Part shown: in pieces, positions 52,420 through 61,807 of the stretch
How the letters are laid out: every line of letters begins with the position of its first letter
Numbering within the stretch: the stretch's first letter is position 1
Source of the DNA: Mycolicibacterium sp. CR10
GTDB lineage: Bacteria > Actinomycetota > Actinomycetes > Mycobacteriales > Mycobacteriaceae
Direction of reading: 5' to 3'
DNA length: 64,000 nucleotides
Assembly: GCF_005222675.1 (NCBI RefSeq)
Contig: NZ_STGE01000049.1
Span: 102,482-166,481 of the forward strand
Notes under the pieces: model-generated
The model's database searches: none
What the model was told of the DNA's origin: nothing
Seen by the model: only the letters and a program-made list of their open reading frames with translations
Program-made: the position numbers and the translations under genes

Positions 52420-54546
52420 ATGGGTGCCGCAGCGTACGTGGGTCGGGTTGGCGGTCTCGCCGTCGCGTTGGGCGTCGGGTCGGCCGTCTTCACTGGACAC
52501 GGCGTGGCCTGGGCTGATGAGACCGATTCGACGCCGTCGAAGTCGCCGACGTCGGCAACCTCGGACAGCGACACCACCGACAAAGCCGACACCGCCGACG
52601 ATGCGCCGGAGCCAGAGGCCGAGCCCGATCCGGACGACGAGGACGACAAAGACGCAGTCGATCCGGGCGACGACGAAGCAGTCGATCCGGACGACGAGGA
52701 CGCCGTCGACCCCGACACCGAGGCGGATCCCGGCACCGAGACAGACCCGGACGCAGACACCGACCCTGACACAGAGACGGACCCTGACGCAGAGGTCGAG
52801 CCGGAACCCGGCGCCGAGGAACCCGGGGAGCCGGCGGACGACACCCCGTCGACCCCGTCGAGGCCTTCCGACACAACGCGCCCCCCGTCGAAGACCGCGA
52901 CCGAGAAGACCGCGACCGAGAAAGTCACCACCGAGAAGACGACCGCGAAAGCCGACGACCCCGGAGTGCCTCCGACGAAGCCCAAGGCGGTCGCGGTGTT
53001 CGCCGACGCGAGCACGCTCGCCGCGACGACCCCGATGACGGTGTCGCCGAGGGTCGCGGCCCTGCTGTCGACCCCGACACCGACCCCGAAGCCGAACCTC
53101 ATCACCGCGGTCGTCAACGTCGTGAACAGCATGCTGGACTGGGCCAAGCAGCGAGCCGCCTCGGACCCCGGCGAAGCCCCTCAGCCGCCGTTCCTCTGGG
53201 CGCTGATGTCGTTCGCGCGTCGCGAGCTCGAGAACCTGTTCGTCGCCCGCACCCCGGCCACCGTGGCACGGTCTGCCATGGCGGCACCCACCAGCCTGGC
53301 CCTGACGGCCGACGACGCTCCCATGGCCGCCGCCGCTGCCGCCGTGGTGGTGCCCTACGCCCCCTTCAACCCGCAGGTCAGCCCGTCGACGAACTTCGTG
53401 AGCTGGGTGACGGGTAAGTACGTCTACGGCCTGACCGAAGAGCAGTGGACGTTGGCGAACACGCTGAACCGCTACTCCGTGCACGGGACCGACGTCGGCG
53501 TCATGTGGGACAACGGCATGGTCGACGACCCGGAAACCCCCTGGGACGAACACCAGGTGCTGATCGCCGTCGGCGACACCTTCGGCGAGGCGAACATGAA
53601 GGGCCGGTGGATCTACAACACGCTGTTCCGCAGCTCCGATCATGACCTCTCCGACGGCATGACCATTCCGGACGGAGAATGGTTCAACGGCAACATGTTC
53701 GGTGGCGCGCCGTTGTCGCAGCCGGACGAGGCCCGCCCGATCATCAACCGCCCGTCGTGGCTGCCCAATTCGGTGACCCTCATTCCGACCGCCGGCGTCT
53801 CGCTGCCTACCGAGGTGACCGACGAGACTCCGTTCGGCACGATCCAGTACGTCAGCTTCATGTCGGTCTCCAAGTGGGGCTCGGCTGGACAGTGGAACAC
53901 GAACTACTCGGCGATCGCATACTCCACCGACAACGGCGAGAACTTCACCGTCGCGCGCGAAAGCGTGCGCTACAACTCGGCTTTCAGCGGTCACCGCAAC
54001 TTTCAGCAGTCGGCGTTCGTCAAGGGCGACGACGGCTACGTCTACGTCTACGGCACTCCGAACGGTCGGCAGGGTGCGGCGTATCTGGCGCGCGTCGCCA
54101 ACGACGACATCCTCAATGTGTCCAAGTACGAGTACTACAAGAAGGGCTCCTCCGGCTGGTTCGGGACCACCGCGGCGAAGTGGGTCAAGGGCAGCCCGTC
54201 CTCGGCTTCAGCCGTCATCGGTAAGTCCGGCGGAGCGTGCGGCGCAACGAAACCCGGCAACACCGTCAGCGAGATGTCGGTCCAGTACAACGAATACCTG
54301 AAGAAGTACATCGTGCTCTACGGCGACCAGTTCAACAACATCGTGATGCGCACTTCCGATACACCCGGAGGTGCCTGGTCGGAGGCCAATGTGCTGATGG
54401 CCCAGCAGAACGGCGGCATCTACGCACCGATGCTGCACCCGTGGTCACCGTCGACGGCGGGAACCGGTTCCGATCTCTACTGGAACCTGTCGCTGTGGTC
54501 GGAGTACAACGTCATGCTGATGAAGACCGACCTCACCAAGATCTAG
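52420..54546 (+). CDS. Secreted DUF4185-type protein with acidic stalk
   Basis: A 708-residue protein. I prefer ATG 52420 to ATG 52375 because AGGGG is 4 bases upstream and because MGAAAYVGRVGGLAVALGVG then lines up from its first residue with MGSARYIGRIGGLAVALGVG of the propeller protein. After the signal (ending AWAD) come about 150 residues of Asp/Glu/Pro/Thr low complexity, a Thr/Lys/Ala-rich linker, and a globular domain from about residue 320 (GTDVGVMWDNGM, IAVGDTFGEANMKGRW, YSTDNGENFTVARESV). The globular part is DUF4185-like, a five-bladed propeller/glycosidase-type fold. Cell-surface carbohydrate contact is plausible. Confidence 0.83.
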   Translation: MGAAAYVGRVGGLAVALGVGSAVFTGHGVAWADETDSTPSKSPTSATSDSDTTDKADTADDAPEPEAEPDPDDEDDKDAVDPGDDEAVDPDDEDAVDPDTEADPGTETDPDADTDPDTETDPDAEVEPEPGAEEPGEPADDTPSTPSRPSDTTRPPSKTATEKTATEKVTTEKTTAKADDPGVPPTKPKAVAVFADASTLAATTPMTVSPRVAALLSTPTPTPKPNLITAVVNVVNSMLDWAKQRAASDPGEAPQPPFLWALMSFARRELENLFVARTPATVARSAMAAPTSLALTADDAPMAAAAAAVVVPYAPFNPQVSPSTNFVSWVTGKYVYGLTEEQWTLANTLNRYSVHGTDVGVMWDNGMVDDPETPWDEHQVLIAVGDTFGEANMKGRWIYNTLFRSSDHDLSDGMTIPDGEWFNGNMFGGAPLSQPDEARPIINRPSWLPNSVTLIPTAGVSLPTEVTDETPFGTIQYVSFMSVSKWGSAGQWNTNYSAIAYSTDNGENFTVARESVRYNSAFSGHRNFQQSAFVKGDDGYVYVYGTPNGRQGAAYLARVANDDILNVSKYEYYKKGSSGWFGTTAAKWVKGSPSSASAVIGKSGGACGATKPGNTVSEMSVQYNEYLKKYIVLYGDQFNNIVMRTSDTPGGAWSEANVLMAQQNGGIYAPMLHPWSPSTAGTGSDLYWNLSLWSEYNVMLMKTDLTKI

Positions 54547-54550
54547 AGCC

Positions 54551-55417
54551 TCACTCGCCGAAAGAGATCGACGTCTCCGAACATCCCGTGGCCATCCGCC
54601 CCGCTGGGAACGTCGCGGGGTCGGCGTTCGCGATCACCGTCCCCCGGTAGAACGCCCGGGTCTCATCGGCGGAGCACTCGAAGTTGGAGTTCAGCACCTC
54701 GAAGGTCGCCGGATCGGCACCGACGATCATCCTGCCCATCCAGTAAGCACGTTGGGAGTCAATGGCATACGGCCCTTGCAGCGGGCGGAACGTCGCCACG
54801 TCGGCGCCGGGGATCGACGTGTCGAAGTAGAACGCACTGTCCTCGTCGCGGGCGTACGCGCCCTGCAACACCCGGAACGTCGCAGGAGATGCGTCGGTGA
54901 TCGGCTTGCCGTTCACGTAGACGCGTGACCTGTCCTCGGCGAACAGATAGTGGTTGACGTCGGAGATGATGGCGAAGTTATCCGGATCGTCGGAGAGCAC
55001 GCTGCCGTCGGACCAGTAGACGCCTGTGCTGTCCTTGGCCAGGCCACTGTCGAGCAATTCGAAGTTGTCGGGGTCCGTGCTGATCGGGTGATCGTGCTGA
55101 TACACCCGATCGGCGTCTTTCGAAAAGCCGGGGCGGTCCAGCAGCTGGAAAGACCCGGCAAGTGCTCCCTGCAGCAGATGGCCGTTGATGAACACACGCT
55201 CGTTGTCCCGTGCATAGGTCCGGTCGAACACCCGGAAGTTCGACGGGTCGGCCGCGTCGATCTTAAAAGCCTTGCCGGGGAACGGGTTCAGGTAGTAGAC
55301 GGTGTCGTCACGCACGTGGTAACCGGCGTCGTCGAACAGGGAGTTGGGCTCCTCCCCCCGACTGCACCCCGTCAACGCAGCGGCCACAACCAGGGCCGCG
55401 GCGATCACCCTCCGCAT
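54551..55417 (-). CDS. DKNYY-type lipoprotein
   Basis: A 288-residue protein from ATG 55417. The N-terminus MRRVIAAALVVAAALTGCSR is a lipoprotein signal with lipobox LTGC (Cys at about 17). The rest consists of about eight repeats of 30-35 residues, with the pattern [YF]A-[RK]D-x3-[VA]-[YF]-x2-G-x4-[AD]-x-P-x-[ST]-F-x-[VL]-L (for example AYARDEDSAFYF and DPATFEVLN). This is the DKNYY repeat family. It would be anchored outside the membrane; function unknown. The open frame continues far upstream, but that part is antisense to real genes. Confidence 0.85.
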   Translation of the reverse strand: MRRVIAAALVVAAALTGCSRGEEPNSLFDDAGYHVRDDTVYYLNPFPGKAFKIDAADPSNFRVFDRTYARDNERVFINGHLLQGALAGSFQLLDRPGFSKDADRVYQHDHPISTDPDNFELLDSGLAKDSTGVYWSDGSVLSDDPDNFAIISDVNHYLFAEDRSRVYVNGKPITDASPATFRVLQGAYARDEDSAFYFDTSIPGADVATFRPLQGPYAIDSQRAYWMGRMIVGADPATFEVLNSNFECSADETRAFYRGTVIANADPATFPAGRMATGCSETSISFGE

Positions 55418-55434
55418 ACGCCCTATCGAAGCAC

Positions 55435-56097
55435 CTAAACGACTGGCACATCGAGAATTTGCCGATCCACTCCGGCGCCGGGTCCGTCGAAGTGCCACCA
55501 CTCCCCGGTGTACACGGTCAAGCCACCCGCGGTCATCGCGTCGCGGAGCCGCGCCCTGTTGGCCTGCGCCGCTTCGCTGACGCCCTCGGTCGCGTCGGCA
55601 TGGCTGCGTGGCGAGAAGTCGTCGAATCCGGTCCCCATGTCCACCAGACCACCCGGGCCTGCCAGCGTCACGTCCACCGACCGTCCCGTCTCGTGGCTGC
55701 GGGCGTACGTGCCCGGCCGCGCGACCCAGGCCGGGTTGGGCACTGCCTCGAACATCGCCACCTGCACCTCGTGCGGCCGGTAGCAGTCCCAGAAGACGAG
55801 CCGTTCGCCACCTTGGCGCACCAGGTTCGCGGCGGTGACGAGTCCCGGCGCCAGTTCCTCGTGCACGAGGCAGCGGGCACCGGCGGGATACAGCGGTACG
55901 CCGACGAAGTTGTCCGGCGTCGCGTAGCGCAGGTCGATCACCGCGTCGGGGATCAGGCTGCGCACGTCGACGAATCCCGCCGCGCGTGCCGCCTCGGACA
56001 CCGGCGGGACGGGCGACGCCCCGGCCCCCGGGGTTGTTGCGGCCGCGATCCCAATGACCAAGCCCCACAACGCGACAATCCTGTGCTGAGCGCCCAT
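55435..56097 (-). CDS. VanX-like D-Ala-D-Ala dipeptidase, exported
   Basis: A 220-residue protein from ATG 56097. It has a signal peptide (hydrophobic run to about residue 27, AGASP). The peptidase M15D motifs are DLRYATPDNFVGVPLY, FWDCYRPHEVQVAMF, the zinc-binding SHETGRSVDVTL (His and Asp) and EWWHFD (catalytic Glu and third zinc His). It hydrolyses D-Ala-D-Ala, probably recycling wall peptides, since no VanA/VanH partners are present and resistance is not implied. It is divergent from xdhC-like 56126 with 28 bases between starts. Confidence 0.88.
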   Translation of the reverse strand: MGAQHRIVALWGLVIGIAAATTPGAGASPVPPVSEAARAAGFVDVRSLIPDAVIDLRYATPDNFVGVPLYPAGARCLVHEELAPGLVTAANLVRQGGERLVFWDCYRPHEVQVAMFEAVPNPAWVARPGTYARSHETGRSVDVTLAGPGGLVDMGTGFDDFSPRSHADATEGVSEAAQANRARLRDAMTAGGLTVYTGEWWHFDGPGAGVDRQILDVPVV

Positions 56098-56125
56098 CAG
56101 TGCACTGTAGGCATACACTGCGCTC

Positions 56126-57259
56126 GTGCGGGACGTCCTCGAGGAGTTGCTGGCGGCCTGGCGGGCCGGCGGCACCGCGGGGCTGTCGACCGTGGTGCGC
56201 ACCATGAAGTCCGCGCCGCGCCCGGCCGGAGCCGCGATGGTGGTCTCCCCGGACGGCAGCGTCGCGGGTTCGGTATCCGGAGGTTGCGTCGAGGCCGCCG
56301 TCTACGAGATCTCCAACGATGTCGTGGCCACCGGTCGTCCCGAGCTGCAGAGCTACGGGGTCAGCGACGACGATGCCTTCGCGGTCGGCCTGACGTGCGG
56401 CGGCACCATCGAGGTGTTCACCGAAGCGGTGTCGCGCACCACCTTTCCGCAGTTGAGCTCGGTCGCTGAGGACATCGCCGCCCATCGCGCAGTCGCGGTC
56501 GCGACCATCATCGACCATCCCGATTCGACCCGGGTCGGCCTGCGGCTGATCGTCGGGACGGATTCGGCGCAAGGATCGCTGGGTTCGACGCGCGCCGACG
56601 ACGCGGTGGCCGACGACGCACGCGGCCTGCTCGCTGCGGGCACGTCGGCGGTGCTGTCCTACGGTCCCGACGGCGAGCGACAGGACGCGGGCATGGAGGT
56701 CTTCGTCGCCAGCCACGCGCCTCGCCCGCGGATGCTGGTGTTCGGCGCCATCGATTTCGCGGCCGCGCTCGCCAGGCAGGGCGCGTTCCTCGGATACCGG
56801 GTCACGGTGTGCGACGCCCGTCCGGTGTTCGCGACCGCGGCGCGATTCCCCGCCGCTGATGACGTCGTCGTCGAATGGCCTGACCGCCACCTCGCCGCAC
56901 TCGCCGACCAGGGCGAGATCGACGGCCGCACCGCGATCTGTGTGCTCACCCATGACCCCAAGTTCGACGTACCCGTCCTGGAGGTCGCGTTGCGGCTGCC
57001 GCAGGTCGGCTACATCGGTGTGATGGGCTCTCGCCGCACCCACCACGACCGGATGCGCAGGTTGCGTGAGGCGGGGCTGACGGATACCGAGTTGGGCCGG
57101 CTGGCCAGCCCCATCGGCCTCGACCTCGGTGCCCGCACGCCCGAGGAGACCGCGGTGTCGATCGCCGCCGAGATCATCGCCCGTCGGTGGGGCGGCGGCG
57201 GTAAGCCGCTGACGGACGTGGGCGGACGCATCCACCACCAGCCGTCAGACACCCCGTGA
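56126..57259 (+). CDS. XdhC/CoxI-family molybdenum cofactor insertion factor
   Basis: A 377-residue protein from GTG 56126. The N-terminal XdhC/CoxI part has PRPAGAAMVVSPDGSVAGSV and SGGCVEAAVY; the C-terminal Rossmann part has RMLVFGAIDFAAALARQG and IGVMGSRRTHHDRM. Such proteins bind molybdenum cofactor, help sulfurate it and insert it into molybdenum hydroxylases. The structural genes of such an enzyme follow 73 bases downstream, in the same direction. It corresponds in kind to Rv0376c of the M. tuberculosis cox-like cluster. Confidence 0.9.
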   Translation: MRDVLEELLAAWRAGGTAGLSTVVRTMKSAPRPAGAAMVVSPDGSVAGSVSGGCVEAAVYEISNDVVATGRPELQSYGVSDDDAFAVGLTCGGTIEVFTEAVSRTTFPQLSSVAEDIAAHRAVAVATIIDHPDSTRVGLRLIVGTDSAQGSLGSTRADDAVADDARGLLAAGTSAVLSYGPDGERQDAGMEVFVASHAPRPRMLVFGAIDFAAALARQGAFLGYRVTVCDARPVFATAARFPAADDVVVEWPDRHLAALADQGEIDGRTAICVLTHDPKFDVPVLEVALRLPQVGYIGVMGSRRTHHDRMRRLREAGLTDTELGRLASPIGLDLGARTPEETAVSIAAEIIARRWGGGGKPLTDVGGRIHHQPSDTP

Positions 57260-57332
57260 GACAAACAGGGTGGAAATGTCGCTCTCGGATGCGATAACGT
57301 CACTCTTCAAGCCTTCAGGAGTGTGATTCGAC

Positions 57333-59675
57333 GTGACCGACACCGCGCAATCCGTCACGACCCGCTATGCCGGCGCCAGGGTTCCTCGCGTCGAGGACAG
57401 CAGGCTCCTCACTGGTCACGGCACATTCGTCGACGATGTTCAGCGTCCCGGCATGTTGCACGCCTGCTTCGTCCGCAGCCCGTTCGCGCGCGCGACGATC
57501 AGCGGCATCCACACCTCGGAGGCGCTGGCGCTGCCCGGCGTGCACGCCGTGTTCACGGCCGAGGACATCAACCCGCTCGTCAGGGAGGCCTGGCACGCGG
57601 TCGCAGGCAAGGACATCCCCGACACCCCGCGTCCGCCGCTGGCCGAGGGTGAGGTGAAGTTCGTCGGCGATCCCGTCGCCCTCGTCATCGCCGACAGCCG
57701 CTATGTCGCCGAGGATGCCGTCGACCTGGTCGACGTCGACTACGACCCGCTGCCGGCGCTGGCGGACTTCCGTACGTATCAGGACTCTGAGGTCGTCGTC
57801 CACGAGGCCTACCCCGACAACGTCGCGGGCGGCATGGGCGGCATGCCGCCCGACGAGGAACTCTTCGCTGCCGCGGCCCATGTGGTGGAAGAACACATCT
57901 ATCAGCAGATGTATGTCCCGGTGCCGATGGAGACCCGCGGCATGGTCGCCGAATGGACCTCCGCCACCGCGGAGCTCACCGTCTGGGCGTCGACGCAGAC
58001 GCCGCACGAATTGCGCGCGTTCGCGGCACGGCTCCTCGGGATCCCGGCCCAGGGTGTCCGGGTGATCATGCGCGACACCGGCGGCGCCTTCGGCCAGAAG
58101 GTGGTGCCGATGCGCGAGGACATGTGCATCCTGCTGGCCGCCCGCAAGGTGCCGTCCGCACTGAAGTGGATCGAGGACCGGCGGGAGAACCTGATGTCGG
58201 CGGGTCAGTCCCGCCACGTCGACGGCAAGGTCCGGATGGCCTTCGACGCAGACGGCAAGATCCTGGCCGCCGACATCGACTTCGTCCAGGACGTCGGCTC
58301 CTACCCCACGCCGTACCCGGTGCTCACCACCGCGGCAATCGGCATGTTCTTCCCCGGGCCATACCGGGTGCCCAAGGCCAGCTTCAACTACAAGACGGTG
58401 TTCTCCAACACCCCGGGCCTGCACGCCTATCGTGGTCCCTGGCAGTACGAAACCCTCACGCGGGAAATGCTTCTCGACTGTGCGGCACGCAAGATCGGCA
58501 TGGACCCCGTCGAGCTGAGGCGGATCAACATCCTGCGCGGTGACGAGATGCCGTTCTTCAACCCCAATGGCATGCCCTACGACAACTGCGCGCCGGCCGA
58601 CACGTTCGAACAGGCCGTGAAGATCCTCGACCACGAGGGCTTCCGCAAGGAGCAGGCCGACGCGCTGGCCGAGGGCCGCTACCTCGGGCTCGGCTTCTCG
58701 GCCTACATCGAGCCCACCGGAGCGGCAACCGGACACCTCGCGACCGAGGGTGCCACCATCCGGATGGAGTCGACCGGAAAGATCAACGTCTACGTCAACG
58801 GCGGGTCCGCGGGCAACAGCATCGAGACGACCGTCGTGCAGCTCACCGCCGATGCGCTGGGCGCCGACATCGAGGACGTGTCCGCGATCCAGGGCGACAC
58901 CGCCGTGACGCCGTACGGCGCAGGGACCCAGGGCAGCCGCAGCGGGCCGATGACCGCCGGCGCCGTCAACGAGGCGGGCACCATCCTGCGCGGGCAGATC
59001 ATCGCGATCGCCGCCCAGATCCTCGGCGTCGACGACTCCGACGTCGAGCTCGCCGAGTCCCGGGCCAGCGCGCGAAGCGATCGTTCGAAGAGCGTGAGCT
59101 TCGCCGACATCGCGTTCCGCTCCTACTACGAGCCCGCCCAGCTGGGCGGCGTCTCGCCGACCCTGGAAGCCACCGCACGGTTCAACTCGCAGGCGATGAT
59201 CCACTGGGCCAACGCAACTCACGTCTGCACGTGCGAGGTCGACGTGGTGACGGGGCATGTCGCCTTGACCCGCTACATCGTCAGCGAGGACGTCGGGCCG
59301 ATGATCAACCCGAACGTGGTCGAGGGCCAGGTCGCGGGCGGCACCGTGCAGGGCATCGGCGGCGCGCTGCTCGAGCACCTCGCCTACGACGAGGCGGGCA
59401 ATCCGGTTGCCTCGACGTTCGTGGACTATCTGCTGCCGACGGCCACCGAGGTGCCCCCCATCGAGTTCGGCCACGTCGAGATCCCCGGCCCCGGCGTCGG
59501 CGGATACAAGGGTGCGGGCGAGGGCGGGGCCATCGGCTCGCCGCCTGCGGTCATCAACGCGATCAACGACGCACTTGCCCCCCTCGGGGTGACGGTCACC
59601 CAGCTGCCCGCGAGCCCCGCCACGATCGTCGACCTCATCGAGCAGGCGCAGGCCGCGCCAGGGAAGGACCACTGA
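57333..59675 (+). CDS. Molybdenum hydroxylase large subunit (CoxL-like, not a CO dehydrogenase)
   Basis: A 780-residue catalytic subunit starting at GTG 57333. It contains DTGGAFGQK (MPT-contact glycine motif) and GVGGYKGAGEGGAIGSP with the catalytic Glu near the C-terminus. At the place of the form I CO dehydrogenase loop AYxCSFR it has AYRGPWQYE, without the Cys that carries copper. It therefore belongs to the form II-like aldehyde/purine/nicotinate-type hydroxylases. It hydroxylates an unknown aldehyde or N-heterocycle with water as oxygen source, passing electrons to the small and medium subunits. Confidence 0.9.
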   Translation: MTDTAQSVTTRYAGARVPRVEDSRLLTGHGTFVDDVQRPGMLHACFVRSPFARATISGIHTSEALALPGVHAVFTAEDINPLVREAWHAVAGKDIPDTPRPPLAEGEVKFVGDPVALVIADSRYVAEDAVDLVDVDYDPLPALADFRTYQDSEVVVHEAYPDNVAGGMGGMPPDEELFAAAAHVVEEHIYQQMYVPVPMETRGMVAEWTSATAELTVWASTQTPHELRAFAARLLGIPAQGVRVIMRDTGGAFGQKVVPMREDMCILLAARKVPSALKWIEDRRENLMSAGQSRHVDGKVRMAFDADGKILAADIDFVQDVGSYPTPYPVLTTAAIGMFFPGPYRVPKASFNYKTVFSNTPGLHAYRGPWQYETLTREMLLDCAARKIGMDPVELRRINILRGDEMPFFNPNGMPYDNCAPADTFEQAVKILDHEGFRKEQADALAEGRYLGLGFSAYIEPTGAATGHLATEGATIRMESTGKINVYVNGGSAGNSIETTVVQLTADALGADIEDVSAIQGDTAVTPYGAGTQGSRSGPMTAGAVNEAGTILRGQIIAIAAQILGVDDSDVELAESRASARSDRSKSVSFADIAFRSYYEPAQLGGVSPTLEATARFNSQAMIHWANATHVCTCEVDVVTGHVALTRYIVSEDVGPMINPNVVEGQVAGGTVQGIGGALLEHLAYDEAGNPVASTFVDYLLPTATEVPPIEFGHVEIPGPGVGGYKGAGEGGAIGSPPAVINAINDALAPLGVTVTQLPASPATIVDLIEQAQAAPGKDH

Positions 59676-59676
59676 C

Positions 59677-60351
59677 GTGGAACTGAACAACGAATTCCGG
59701 GTCGCGGTTCCGGCCGCGACGGTCTGGGAGGTGTTCACCGACGTCGAACGCGTCGCACCCTGCCTGCCCGGCGCCACCCTGCTGTCGGTGGACGGCGACG
59801 AGTTCAACGGCGCCGTCAAGGTCAAGGTCGGCCCGATCACGGTGTCCTACAAAGGCGTTGCGTCGTATGTGGAGAAGGATGCGACGAACCGGCGCATCGT
59901 GCTCAAGGCCGAGGGCAAGGAGACGCGGGGTAACGGCACCGCCGCGGCCACCGTCACCGCGCAGCTAAAGGGCGAGGGCGACTCCACCCACGTGGATATC
60001 GTCACCGACCTCGCGATTTCCGGTAAGGCGGCACAGTTCGGGCGTGGGGTGCTGGCGGACGTGTCGGGCAATCTGATCGCGCAGTTCGCCCGAAGCCTCG
60101 AGGCCGAATTGCTCGTCGGCTCAGCGCCCACGGCCGCTCCCTTGACTGCAGTACCTGATGCCGACGACTCGGTCGATCTGCTCAAGGTGGTCGCCGTCCC
60201 GATGGCCAAGCGCTTCGCACCGGTGTTCGCCGCCGCTGCCGTTGCCGGTGTCGTCGGCTTCCTGCTCGGGCGCCGCGGGCGCCGGGCGGCCACCCCGGCC
60301 GGGATACTCGCCGACGACCTGCAGGCCGCCCTCCTGCGGCTGCTGGCGTGA
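59677..60351 (+). CDS. CoxG/SRPBCC protein with C-terminal membrane anchor
   Basis: A 224-residue protein from GTG 59677, one base after the large-subunit stop. The first 150 residues are an SRPBCC (START-like) domain: FRVAVPAATVWEVFTDVERV, then ACLPGA-like APCLPGATLLSVDGDEF. A linker precedes one membrane helix (about 185-205, FAPVFAAAAVAGVVGFLLG) and a basic end. CoxG homologues recruit CO dehydrogenases to the membrane and may bind quinone, so this one probably anchors its hydroxylase to the respiratory chain. Confidence 0.88.
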   Translation: MELNNEFRVAVPAATVWEVFTDVERVAPCLPGATLLSVDGDEFNGAVKVKVGPITVSYKGVASYVEKDATNRRIVLKAEGKETRGNGTAAATVTAQLKGEGDSTHVDIVTDLAISGKAAQFGRGVLADVSGNLIAQFARSLEAELLVGSAPTAAPLTAVPDADDSVDLLKVVAVPMAKRFAPVFAAAAVAGVVGFLLGRRGRRAATPAGILADDLQAALLRLLA

Positions 60352-60361
60352 AGGGCCGGTC

Positions 60362-61237
60362 GTGAAAGCGGCGCCGTTCGCCTATCACCGCCCCGACACG
60401 GTCACGGACGCGGTGACACTGCTCGGCGAGTACGGCGACGACGCGAAGATCCTCGCCGGCGGGCAGAGCCTGGTGCCGATGCTGGCGATGCGCCTCACCC
60501 ACTTCGAGAACCTCATCGACATCTCCCGGGTAGACGAGCTGCGCAACATCGACCTCCGCGGTCAGCAGGTGTGGATCGGCGCGGGCACTCCGCACGCACT
60601 CGTGGGCATGGATGACGAAGTGGCGGAATCGGTTCCGCTGCTGACCCTGTCCACCCCGCACATCGGGCACTTCCAGATCCGCACCCGCGGCACGCTGGGA
60701 GGCGCGATCGCGCACGCCGACCCTGCCGCCGAATACGCCGCGGTCGCGCTGGCGCTCGACGCCACCATCGAGGCCGCGTCACCGCGGGGGCGCAGGCAGA
60801 TTCCGGCGGCAGGCTTCTTTACGGGGCTCTGGGAGACCGCGCTGACCTCGGATGAGATCGTGACCGCCGTCGCCTTCCCGGTGTGGTCGGGGCGCTGCGG
60901 GTTCTCGGTGCAGGAGTTCGCAAGGCGGCACGGTGATTTCGCGATCGCGGGCGCGACGGTCGCCGTCGAACTCGACGGTGACGACAAGGTGAGGCGCTGC
61001 GGGATCGGCCTGCTCGGCTTGGGGTCGACGCCGGAGCGGGGCACTCCCGCCGAGGATGCGGTCGTCGGCCGGGCCGTCAGCGACATCACCGCCGAGGAAC
61101 TGGGCCGACTGGCCGTGTCCGCGCTCGAAGACGTTCCCGCCGACCTTCAGGGCACGGCGCCCTACCGCATCCGCGTCGGCGCCGAGATGGTGGCGCGGGC
61201 CTGGAGCGAGGCAACCACGGAGGCCCTCAATGCATGA
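60362..61237 (+). CDS. Molybdenum hydroxylase FAD subunit (CoxM-like)
   Basis: A 291-residue protein from GTG 60362; the longer open frame upstream is not coding. The FAD-binding motifs are ILAGGQSLVPMLAMR and TRGTLGGAIAHADPAAE, both diagnostic for the CoxM/XdhB family, and the C-terminal CODH flavin domain follows. It transfers electrons from the iron-sulfur subunit to NAD or quinone. It overlaps the small subunit by 8 bases. Confidence 0.92.
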   Translation: MKAAPFAYHRPDTVTDAVTLLGEYGDDAKILAGGQSLVPMLAMRLTHFENLIDISRVDELRNIDLRGQQVWIGAGTPHALVGMDDEVAESVPLLTLSTPHIGHFQIRTRGTLGGAIAHADPAAEYAAVALALDATIEAASPRGRRQIPAAGFFTGLWETALTSDEIVTAVAFPVWSGRCGFSVQEFARRHGDFAIAGATVAVELDGDDKVRRCGIGLLGLGSTPERGTPAEDAVVGRAVSDITAEELGRLAVSALEDVPADLQGTAPYRIRVGAEMVARAWSEATTEALNA

Positions 61238-61709
61238 ACTACCGGTCGATGTCTCGGTCAACGGGCGACGCTACGGCAGCACCGTCGAGCCACGTCTGAC
61301 CCTGGCGGACTTCCTGCGCGAGAAGTGCGGGCTGACCGGCACCCACCTGGGTTGTGAGCACGGCGCGTGTGGAGCGTGCACGGTGCTGCTGGACGGCCAA
61401 GCCGTCCGGTCGTGTCTGATCTTCGCGGTTCAGGTGGACGGCCAAGAGGTCACCACGGTCGAAGGCATGGCCGGCGAGGACGGCGAGCTCTCCCCCGTGC
61501 AGGCCGCGATGCGTGAATGCCATGGGCTCCAATGCGGTTTCTGCACACCGGGATTCGTCACGAGCATCACCGCAATGCTGCGGGACAACCCGTCGCCCAC
61601 CGACGGGGAGATCCGCGAGGGGCTGTCGGGCAACTTCTGCCGCTGCACCGGCTACCAGGGCATCGTCAACGCGGTGAAGCTCGCGGCTGAGAAGACCCGG
61701 GGCTCCTAG
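61230..61709 (+). CDS. Molybdenum hydroxylase 2Fe-2S subunit (CoxS-like)
   Basis: A 159-residue protein from ATG 61230. Cluster II ligands are in GCEHGACGACTVLLDG plus RSCL; cluster I ligands are in GLQCGFCTPGF and NFCRCTGYQG. All eight Cys are present. It conducts electrons from the molybdenum site to the flavin. The order large-CoxG-medium-small is unusual compared with classical coxMSL but occurs in mycobacterial cox-like operons. Confidence 0.94.
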   Translation: MHELPVDVSVNGRRYGSTVEPRLTLADFLREKCGLTGTHLGCEHGACGACTVLLDGQAVRSCLIFAVQVDGQEVTTVEGMAGEDGELSPVQAAMRECHGLQCGFCTPGFVTSITAMLRDNPSPTDGEIREGLSGNFCRCTGYQGIVNAVKLAAEKTRGS

Positions 61710-61807
61710 CCCGATTCCGTCGACGCGCGTGCGCCCATGGCGGACTTCGCACGGCTTTCCCGCCACCAGCGCACGCTCGCCGCGTTCGTCTGCGGCATGG
61801 TGGAGTC

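Noticed and set aside
55435..56097. Vancomycin resistance operon
   Set aside because: Only a VanX-like peptidase with a signal peptide is present; no VanA, VanH, VanR or VanS partner. Wall turnover is more likely.
54551..57238. A single 895-codon minus-strand gene
   Set aside because: Only the last 288 codons (from ATG 55417, lipoprotein signal) are real; the upstream part lies opposite the XdhC-like gene and in another frame across the VanX-like gene.
57333..59675. Carbon monoxide dehydrogenase (form I)
   Set aside because: The copper-binding Cys loop AYxCSFR is replaced by AYRGPWQYE.
57315..59840. An 841-codon open frame on the minus strand opposite the CoxL-like gene
   Set aside because: It is a mirror of third-position G+C bias, with His/Arg/Gly/Val-rich composition and no domain; the plus-strand protein has clear molybdenum hydroxylase motifs.
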